Part shown: positions 58,351-64,000 of the stretch, one piece after another
How positions within the stretch are numbered: the stretch's first letter is position 1
Layout of the letters: the number at the start of each line of letters is the position of its first letter
Assembly (NCBI RefSeq): GCF_002104765.1
Contig: NZ_NCXM01000012.1
Coordinates: 1-64,000 of the forward strand
From: Mycolicibacterium vulneris
Lineage (GTDB): Bacteria > Actinomycetota > Actinomycetes > Mycobacteriales > Mycobacteriaceae
DNA length: 64,000 nucleotides
Direction of reading: 5' to 3'
Program-made: the position numbers and the translations under genes
The notes under the pieces: generated by a model
What the model saw: the letters and a program-made list of their open reading frames with translations, nothing else
What the model was told of the DNA's origin: nothing
Databases searched by the model: none

Positions 58351-59588
58351 GCGCCTCCACTGTGCCGGGCATCATCGCCTGGCCTTTGATCGCCTTCATG
58401 ACGCTGGTGCTGCTGGGGCGCTATCGGTGGTGCAACAGCAACCTCTATGAGAAATACTTCAACACCACATTGGCGCTCATGTTGCTGGCTCAGTTGTTGC
58501 GCGAGCACCTTGTGCAAGGCTTGCTCGTACGAACGGTCTTCATGACGCTGCCCGGCACGTGGCAATTGGGCACCGCGGTGCTGAGCTACAGCTACAGCGA
58601 ATTCATCGGGTTCACCCTGTTGTGGTCCGGGCTGTCAGAAGCCGAAACCCGCCGTAGGCACAAGTATTATCGCCTGGCGGGGATGCTGCTCGCTGTCGGA
58701 TTGCTCGTCTTCGGTACTCCTGCCCGAATGGCGGGGCAGTCCCTGGAGTTCACCGTTGGCTGGAACTCCGTGACGACCGTGACCTGCTTTATTGCCATGC
58801 CGATGGTCCTGGTTACGCGCGTGATCTGGAACTCCGTGCGCGAGTTGCGGATTGCCGACAGGCGGCGGGAGCGCCTGATCGCGATCAGCACACTGGCGAT
58901 GGGTCTGACGGCTGTTGTGACAGCGCTCCACGAAGCCGCCCTGCAGATATCCGACGAACTTGGCTGGACTCACACCGCCGACTTTAGGCAGCAATTCCAC
59001 GCGTCTTGCTTTTTCTACATGATATTCAGCCTGTTCGTGATCGCCCCTGTCCCTCTTGCGATGAAGCTGCGTCATTACCTCGGACTCGATCACATCAGCC
59101 GCAGCTGGCGCGAATTGCAGCCGCTGCGCCAGGCTATGAGAGTTGTTGCCCCAGAATGTGTCTTCGAACCCGCCGATGACGAGCCGGGGCGCCAGAAGAC
59201 GGAGTTGCAGCTGCACCAGACGGTAGTCGAGATCCGCGACGCCATCTTGGGACTGCGCCCGTATTTCCGTGCAACACCCGGCGATGATCTGATGCACTTT
59301 CTCGCCGAGCCCCATAAGGCGCCGGCACGCGACCGCAACGCGGCTATCTCAGCCCTGCGCCTGGCTTACGCCGCCAGAGCCAAAGCTGCCGGCGTCGCGC
59401 CGAAAGCCGCCGACGTCGACTCAACATCGATCGTCGCGTCCCGGGCGGCGACGCTTCGGCAGGAAGCAGCCGAACTGACGATGCTGGCGAAATGGTGGCC
59501 TGCCGCTTACGCCGCCACAGAGAAGATCACCGAATCTGCGGCCGAGACGAAAGTGAGCTCGACAGAGTTGATCGACGAAGTGAACTAG
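58347..59588 (+). CDS. Seven-TM MAB_1171c-family membrane protein
   Basis: A 413-residue membrane protein. About seven hydrophobic helices span residues 5-240 (e.g. 'IIAWPLIAFMTLVLLG', 'LAGMLLAVGLLVFG', 'CFIAMPMVLVTRVIW', 'FYMIFSLFVIAPVPLAM'). A ~170-residue cytosolic tail follows with 'SWRELQPLRQAM', 'LQLHQTVVEIRDAILGLRPY' and Ala-rich helices. This tail pattern is typical of the actinobacterial family called MAB_1171c putative transporters, which regularly follow XRE and ImmA/IrrE genes. No transport motif is apparent; a sensor or effector role is equally possible. Start GTG 58347. Confidence 0.82.
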   Translation: MSASTVPGIIAWPLIAFMTLVLLGRYRWCNSNLYEKYFNTTLALMLLAQLLREHLVQGLLVRTVFMTLPGTWQLGTAVLSYSYSEFIGFTLLWSGLSEAETRRRHKYYRLAGMLLAVGLLVFGTPARMAGQSLEFTVGWNSVTTVTCFIAMPMVLVTRVIWNSVRELRIADRRRERLIAISTLAMGLTAVVTALHEAALQISDELGWTHTADFRQQFHASCFFYMIFSLFVIAPVPLAMKLRHYLGLDHISRSWRELQPLRQAMRVVAPECVFEPADDEPGRQKTELQLHQTVVEIRDAILGLRPYFRATPGDDLMHFLAEPHKAPARDRNAAISALRLAYAARAKAAGVAPKAADVDSTSIVASRAATLRQEAAELTMLAKWWPAAYAATEKITESAAETKVSSTELIDEVN

Positions 59589-59604
59589 GTATCGGCGAAC
59601 GCGC

Positions 59605-60072
59605 TTGTCCCCCGGAGAGTTCGGGCTGTTCTCCGACATTGCACTCGGGCTGCAGAAGCTGAAAATCACAGGGGTGCTTGTCTCTTCGGGGTTAGCCGAC
59701 GCAGTGGGCAAGGCTTCACGCGATCCCGTCGAACTGGCCCACCAATCCGATCACCCTGGTCCCGGTCTGCGAGATCAACCCGTTGGTGCTGACGACGATA
59801 TCGGCGTCGATCGCCGCCCGCGAAGCCACCGCGTTGTGGGACGTCAGCACCGCTGAGCACAGCGGGCGCCGGGTCACCACATTCGAGCAGCACGTGCACA
59901 GCTTCCTGGAGTCGCTGCCGATCATGGCGGGCTCGGCGCTGGGCTGCCTGCATTGGCGCGAGGTCTTACCCGCGGCGGCCCGATCGTGCGACGCATGGCG
60001 GCTGCGCTGGAAGGAGAACCGGCTGCCGGGCGGGTCCCTCGCTGCCGTCGGGGCCGCGATGGGCGCCAACTT
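59605..60072 (+). pseudogene. Degenerate membrane-protein remnant
   Basis: Two frames carry coding-like sequence without a complete gene. The first (59605-59740) reads 'LSPGEFGLFSDIALGLQKLK'. The second (about 59735-60072) reads 'NPITLVPVCEINPLVLTTIS', then 'WDVSTAEHSGRRVTTFEQHV' and 'HSFLESLPIMAGSALGCLHW'. The latter resembles the membrane part of small mycobacterial integral membrane proteins with a conserved 'EQHVHS' element. It ends abruptly at the 29-bp hairpin. Start and end are both lost, so it is probably the debris of a gene cut by insertion of the 13E12 unit. Confidence 0.5.
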
Positions 60073-60074
60073 CT

Positions 60075-60141
60075 TGACTCAAACTTTTTGGCAGGGTCGC
60101 GGTGGTGTCGATACCGCGACCCTGCCAAAAAGTTTGAGTCA
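60075..60141. repeat. Perfect 29-bp inverted repeat (hairpin) before the 13E12 gene
   Basis: Arm 60075-60103 begins TGACTCAAACTTTTTGGC and is exactly complementary to arm 60113-60141, with a nine-base loop GGTGTCGAT. A 29-bp stem with no mismatch is exceptional. It marks the junction between gene debris and the 13E12 unit and lies 24 bases before the ATG of that gene. No U-tract follows on either strand, so a simple terminator is unlikely. Confidence 0.93.
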
Positions 60142-60165
60142 GTGGACGATGGCATAATCGAATGT

Positions 60166-61686
60166 ATGTTCGAAGACGTGATCGCCAGGTTCGACGAGTT
60201 GTTCGAGCGGCACCATCCGTCGGCGACTTCGGAGTCCGCTGCGCTGTTGGCGCGGATCGGTGTGTTTTCGCGGGTGGAGAACCGGGCGGCGGCTGAGCAG
60301 TTGGCTGCGATCGGGGCGCTGTTTTCGTATCGGCTTTCGCGCTGTTCGGAGTGTGAGGAGTGGGCGGTCGACACCGAGGCGGCGGTGAGCGCGGAAGTGG
60401 CCGCGGAGTTGCGAATCAGCCAGGGACTGGCCGCTAGTCGAGTGCGGTATGCCCGCGCGTTGCGGGAGCGAGTGCCGCGGGTGGGCGAGGTGTTCAAGGC
60501 GGGCGACATCGACTTTCGGATGTTCGCCACGGTGGTCTATCGCACGGACCTGATCACCGACCCTGATGTGTTGGCGGCGGTCGACGCCGAGTTGGCGATC
60601 AAGGTGGCGCGCTGGCCGTCGATGACGCAGGGGCGCCTGGCCGCACAGGTGGACAAGGTCGTCGCGCGCGCCGACGCGGACGCCGTGCGCCGGCGACGGG
60701 AGCGGGCGCAGGGGCGCGAAATCTGGATCGGTGACATGGGGGACGGCTTGGCGCGCATCGAGGGCAGCCTGCTCGCCCCGGATGCACATCTGCTGGACCG
60801 GCGCCTGAACGCGTTGGCCGCCACAGTGTGCGAGCACGACCCGCGCACCCGTGAGCAGCGCCGCGCCGATGCGTTGGGAGCGTTGGCGTGCGGGGCGGAC
60901 CGGTTGGGGTGTCGCTGCGGACGCCGCGATTGCGCGGCCGGTAAACGGCGCGCGGCGCCGATGGTGATCCACGTGATCGCCGAGCGCGGCAGTCTGGACG
61001 GCGCCGGGTCGGCGCCGGGCTACGAGCTGGGTGCCGAGGGCTTGATCGCGCCGGAGTTGGTCGCCGAGCTGGCCGCGTCGGCCACCCTGGCGCCGCTGAT
61101 TCACCCGGGCGATGCGCCGCCCGAACCGGGTTATGTGCCGTCGAAGGCGCTGGCCGATTTCGTGCGGTGTCGAGATCTGACCTGCCGGTGGCCCGGCTGT
61201 GACCAGCCCGCCGTCAACTGCGATGTGGACCATACGATTCCCTACGGCGAGGGTGGGCGCACGCATGCGTCGAACCTCAAATGTTATTGCCGCACACACC
61301 ATTTGGTGAAAACCTTCTGGGGCTGGCGGGAAAAGCAGCTGCCCGACGCGACGCTGATCCTGACCTCACCGGCCGGGCGCACGTATGTCACCACGCCGGG
61401 CAGTGCACTGCTGTTCCCGAGCCTGTGTCAGGGTGTCGGCGCGATTCCGGCCGCGGAGGCCGACGTGGCGTCCGACTACTGCGGTGACCGGACGGTGATG
61501 ATGCCGACCCGGCGCCGCACCCGCGCCCAGAACCGTGCCAGGCGCATCGCGGCCGAACGCCGGCACAACCGCGACACCCGCATCGGCAGGCGGATCAACA
61601 CCCGGGCCGTCGCCGGAAGCCCAGGCATGGCCGACGGCCTCCTCGGCCCCGCCCCGCCCGGCGCCGACGATCCGCCGCCCTTCTAG
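60166..61686 (+). CDS. 13E12 repeat family HNH-endonuclease-domain protein
   Basis: A 506-residue protein with DUF222 (about residues 1-330) and a C-terminal HNH nuclease motif: 'CRWPGCDQPAVNCDVDHTIP' and 'GGRTHASNLKCYCRTHHLVK'. The DH and final HH residues are the nuclease metal/catalytic set; zinc-type Cys pairs flank them. The tail is basic (RRRTRAQNRARRIAAERRH). REP13E12 units are repeated mobile-like genes in mycobacteria and known integration sites for phage phiRv1. ATG 60166 is preferred; GTG 60142 is in frame. Function is not established. Confidence 0.9.
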   Translation: MFEDVIARFDELFERHHPSATSESAALLARIGVFSRVENRAAAEQLAAIGALFSYRLSRCSECEEWAVDTEAAVSAEVAAELRISQGLAASRVRYARALRERVPRVGEVFKAGDIDFRMFATVVYRTDLITDPDVLAAVDAELAIKVARWPSMTQGRLAAQVDKVVARADADAVRRRRERAQGREIWIGDMGDGLARIEGSLLAPDAHLLDRRLNALAATVCEHDPRTREQRRADALGALACGADRLGCRCGRRDCAAGKRRAAPMVIHVIAERGSLDGAGSAPGYELGAEGLIAPELVAELAASATLAPLIHPGDAPPEPGYVPSKALADFVRCRDLTCRWPGCDQPAVNCDVDHTIPYGEGGRTHASNLKCYCRTHHLVKTFWGWREKQLPDATLILTSPAGRTYVTTPGSALLFPSLCQGVGAIPAAEADVASDYCGDRTVMMPTRRRTRAQNRARRIAAERRHNRDTRIGRRINTRAVAGSPGMADGLLGPAPPGADDPPPF

Positions 61687-61722
61687 CGGCATGGACGCCG
61701 CGGGACCGGGTAGCCCGCGGCT

Positions 61723-62529
61723 ATGGACATCACCGTCACGTTCGTCGGCAACGCCACCACGCTGATTTTCGCGGGCGGGCTGACGCTGCTGACCGACCCC
61801 AACTTCCTGCACCGCGGGCAACGCGCCTACCTCGGCCACGGGCTGGTGTCCAAGCGGCTCAAGGAGCCGGCGTTGCAACTCAGCGACCTCCCGCCGGTCG
61901 ACGCGATCGTGTTGTCGCACATGCACGGCGACCACTGGGACAGGGTGGCGCAGCGGGGCCTCGACCGGGAACTGCCCGTCGTCACCACCCCGCACGCCGC
62001 CAAACGGCTGCACCGGCGTGGCTTCGCACGGGCACGTGGCCTGCGGACTTGGCAGGAGCACGCGATCACCAAGGGCGGCACCACGCTCACCCTCACGTCG
62101 CTGCCGGGGCGCCACGCACCCGGGTGGAGTCAGCGCCTGCTCCCGCCGGTGATGGGCACCATGCTGGAGGTCGCCCCCGACGACGGCTCGCCCCGGCGCC
62201 GGCTCTACATCTCCGGTGACACCCTGCTGGTCGAGGAGCTCAAGGAGATTCCCACGCGGTTCGACCCGATCGACGCCGGCATGCTGCACCTCGGCGGCAC
62301 CCGACTGCCGGCCGGAAACCGGCTCCCGTTCGGACTGACGGTGACCATGGACGGCCGCCAGGGCGCCGAACTGGTCGCAATGCTGGCCCTCCCGAAGGCG
62401 ATTCCGGTGCACTTCGACGACTACGCGGCGTTCGCGTCACCGCTGGCCGACTTCATCCGGGAGATGCAGCGGCGCGGCCTGGGGGACCGGATCATAACGG
62501 TGAACCGCGGCGCCTCGGTGACCGTTTGA
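61723..62529 (+). CDS. MBL-fold metallo-hydrolase
   Basis: A 268-residue metallo-beta-lactamase-fold hydrolase of the UlaG/NAPE-PLD-like group. The two-metal motif is 'AIVLSHMHGDHWD' (HxHxDH); further ligands are in 'PGRHAPGW', 'YISGDTL' and 'PVHFDDYAAF'. 'VTFVGNATTLIFAGGLTLLT' is the typical N-terminus with 'DPNF'. Likely a phosphodiesterase or lactonase; substrate unknown. It follows the 13E12 gene by 36 bases and is probably independent of it. Confidence 0.88.
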   Translation: MDITVTFVGNATTLIFAGGLTLLTDPNFLHRGQRAYLGHGLVSKRLKEPALQLSDLPPVDAIVLSHMHGDHWDRVAQRGLDRELPVVTTPHAAKRLHRRGFARARGLRTWQEHAITKGGTTLTLTSLPGRHAPGWSQRLLPPVMGTMLEVAPDDGSPRRRLYISGDTLLVEELKEIPTRFDPIDAGMLHLGGTRLPAGNRLPFGLTVTMDGRQGAELVAMLALPKAIPVHFDDYAAFASPLADFIREMQRRGLGDRIITVNRGASVTV

Positions 62530-62738
62530 TGCACGGCGGGTGTCAGGTAGACGACCCTGGCCAGCAAATGTGAAAACGATTTCTACTATGGGTATAGGGT
62601 GACCTAACATCGGCAGTCGATCTGGGAGGGACGCGACCGCAGGTGGCAGGCATCGATGTGCAGAGTTTCAGGGTTCTTCGTTGCCTGGTCAACGCAAATT
62701 TGCTGGGGACGTTCTCAGCGTGGGCATTGTGAGATGTG

Positions 62739-63887
62739 ATGGATCTTTTTGCACCCCCCGAGGTCACCTCGACGCTCATCCACACCGGGCCGGGAGCGGG
62801 CTCGCTGATCGAGGCCGCCGGCGCGTGGCAACGGCTCGCCGTCGAGCTGGAGAATTCGGTCTCCACCTACGCCTCGACGCTGTCGTCGCTCATCGAGTCC
62901 TGGGACGGCCCGTCGGCGATGGCGATGCTGCAGGCCGTCCAGCCCTACCTGCTGTGGCTGCGTGAGACCGCGCAGCAATCCGCCCAGATGGCCATGTCGG
63001 CCGAGGCCGCCGCGTCGGCGTTCACCGCCGCCCGCTCGTCGATCGTCCCCCCGGCGGTGGTCACCGCCAACCGGACGCGCCTGGCGCAGCTGCTCGCCAC
63101 CAACCGGTTCGGCACCAACACGGCGGCCATCGCCCAGGCCGAAGAGGAATACCAGACCATGTGGGCGAACAACTCGGCGGCGATGACCCGCTACCAGGCG
63201 ACCTCGTCGCAGGCGACCACGCAGCTGTCGCAGTTCAATTCGCCGCTGTCCACCACCGACCCGAGCGGAACGACCAGGCAGCAGGCCGCGGTGATGCAGG
63301 CCGACGCTCTGGGCTCCGGCAACGCGGGCTCGGACGTGTCGAGCGCAGCCTCCTCGCTCGGCGGCCTCTTCGGCAGCGACGGCGACCCCAACAGCGGCTG
63401 GTTCGGATACTGGAGCACCTGGGGCAACCAGTTCATCTCGTCCGGCTTCCCGATCAACATGCTCAGCTACCTGGCGCAGAACTCGTCGGCCAGCGCGCTG
63501 CAGAGCGTGGGCGGCGACATCGGCAGCGGCCTGTCGGAGGGCCTCGGGGCCGCCTCGGCGAGCCTGGCCAACGCGGTCAAAGGCATCGGCGCGGGCATGG
63601 CGCCGTCCGGCGCAATGGGCGTCGGGGTGTCGCTGGGCAAGCTGACCGCGCCCCCCGCCGTGGTGGGCCTGCTGCCGGGCACGCAGACCGGGGTGCAGCT
63701 CGCTTCCGCGGCCTCGCCGCTGCCGGCGGCGGAATCGGGGCTGCCTCTGATGCCGATGATGGTGCCGCCGACGACGGGCTCGGCGGGCACCGGCTGGCGC
63801 AAGCGCAAACAGCAGAAGTACGAGGACGTCGCCGTGGGCCGGGAGGTCAAGGGCAAAGTGATGCCTCGAAACCCATCCGCGGGATGA
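62739..63887 (+). CDS. PPE family protein
   Basis: A 382-residue PPE protein. The N-terminus 'MDLFAPPEVTSTLIHTGPGA' carries a degenerate Pro-Pro-Glu, and 'YQTMWANNSAAMTRYQATSS' near residue 145 is the typical helix-bend region. The C-terminal part has Gly/Ser-rich sequence ('GAGMAPSGAMGVGVSLGKLT') and the PPW-like end 'MMVPPTTGSAGTGWRKRKQQ' and 'KYEDVAVGREVKGKV'. It is likely secreted by an ESX system or displayed at the surface. GTG 62736 directly precedes the ATG. A PE partner is not adjacent within the window. Confidence 0.9.
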   Translation: MDLFAPPEVTSTLIHTGPGAGSLIEAAGAWQRLAVELENSVSTYASTLSSLIESWDGPSAMAMLQAVQPYLLWLRETAQQSAQMAMSAEAAASAFTAARSSIVPPAVVTANRTRLAQLLATNRFGTNTAAIAQAEEEYQTMWANNSAAMTRYQATSSQATTQLSQFNSPLSTTDPSGTTRQQAAVMQADALGSGNAGSDVSSAASSLGGLFGSDGDPNSGWFGYWSTWGNQFISSGFPINMLSYLAQNSSASALQSVGGDIGSGLSEGLGAASASLANAVKGIGAGMAPSGAMGVGVSLGKLTAPPAVVGLLPGTQTGVQLASAASPLPAAESGLPLMPMMVPPTTGSAGTGWRKRKQQKYEDVAVGREVKGKVMPRNPSAG

Positions 63888-64000
63888 CGTCGATGGTGCC
63901 CCACGATTGCGGACGCCGAACCCCGCGGTCAACGGCGACTGGCAGCGCGACACCGCGATGCCTGATCGTCACCCAGTCGCGAATCGCCGGACGGGCCGAC
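63888..64000. other. Window end after the PPE gene
   Basis: The 113 bases after the PPE stop hold no recognisable gene start or motif. A coding region may begin beyond the edge. Confidence 0.5.

Noticed and set aside
60075..60141. 29-bp hairpin as an intrinsic terminator
   Set aside because: No U-tract follows the stem on either strand; the T-run lies inside an arm.

Overview
This window comes from a high-GC actinobacterium that is clearly a Mycobacterium. The evidence is two PPE proteins, a cutinase, a SapM-type phosphatase, a 13E12-repeat HNH protein, a SAM-IV riboswitch, and long gene runs collinear with the M. tuberculosis Rv3300c-Rv3356c region (Rv numbers recalled from memory). The gene content suggests a slow-growing non-tuberculous species close to the M. 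avium complex; that placement is inference.

Layout. 0-0.5 kb: the 5' end of an FHA/ABC-transporter gene (Rv1747 type), running off a suspicious perfect inverted repeat at base 1. 0.5-3.5 kb: an Old Yellow Enzyme-like reductase, folD, a DUF3017 membrane protein and a secreted DUF732 protein with a heptad-repeat tail. 3.7-13.4 kb: an accessory block with a berberine-bridge-like flavoenzyme, a PPE-SVP protein carrying a SHOCT tail, and a potassium locus made of an RCK-pore-RCK channel and two tandem KimA-type K+ importers. 13.4-17 kb: methyltransferase, metX and metZ, the last behind a SAM-IV riboswitch. 17-20.6 kb: monomeric and dimeric NADP-isocitrate dehydrogenases side by side. 20.6-32 kb: hydrolase, trpS, YihY protein, a decayed SMR efflux gene, nagA-sugI-dacB1, a strictosidine-synthase-like propeller, a class III aminotransferase, and sigJ (ECF41) with its carboxymuconolactone-decarboxylase partner. 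32-36 kb: sdhCDAB. 36-38.8 kb: the cdd-deoA-add nucleoside salvage operon. 39-45.3 kb: GntR/bicupin divergent pair, two convergent VWA membrane proteins, an Rv3311-like protein and sapM. 45.4-56.5 kb: upp, pmmB, deoD, cutinase, amiB1-amiA1, a GGCT-fold protein, lpdA-glpD2 and a pseudouridine synthase. 56.5-61.7 kb: a second accessory block with two divergent EspR-like XRE regulators whose coding sequences form a nearly perfect 196-bp inverted repeat, an ImmA/IrrE metalloprotease, a seven-TM MAB_1171c-type protein, gene debris, a 29-bp perfect hairpin and a 13E12 HNH protein. 61.7-64 kb: an MBL-fold hydrolase and a second PPE protein.

How the genes work together. Several units are functional sets: methionine synthesis under S-adenosylmethionine control; succinate dehydrogenase; pyrimidine and purine salvage (cdd, deoA, add, upp, deoD); amino-sugar use and wall maintenance (nagA, sugI, dacB1); K+ homeostasis; and an ECF41 sigma factor with a recognisable target promoter. 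The least described unit is the XRE/XRE-ImmA-7TM module at 56.5-59.6 kb. Its repeat geometry would let the regulator 5' ends and promoters be swapped by inversion. A short interspersed repeat family (about 55 bp) occurs at three places, supplies the C-terminus of one protein and the stop codon of another.
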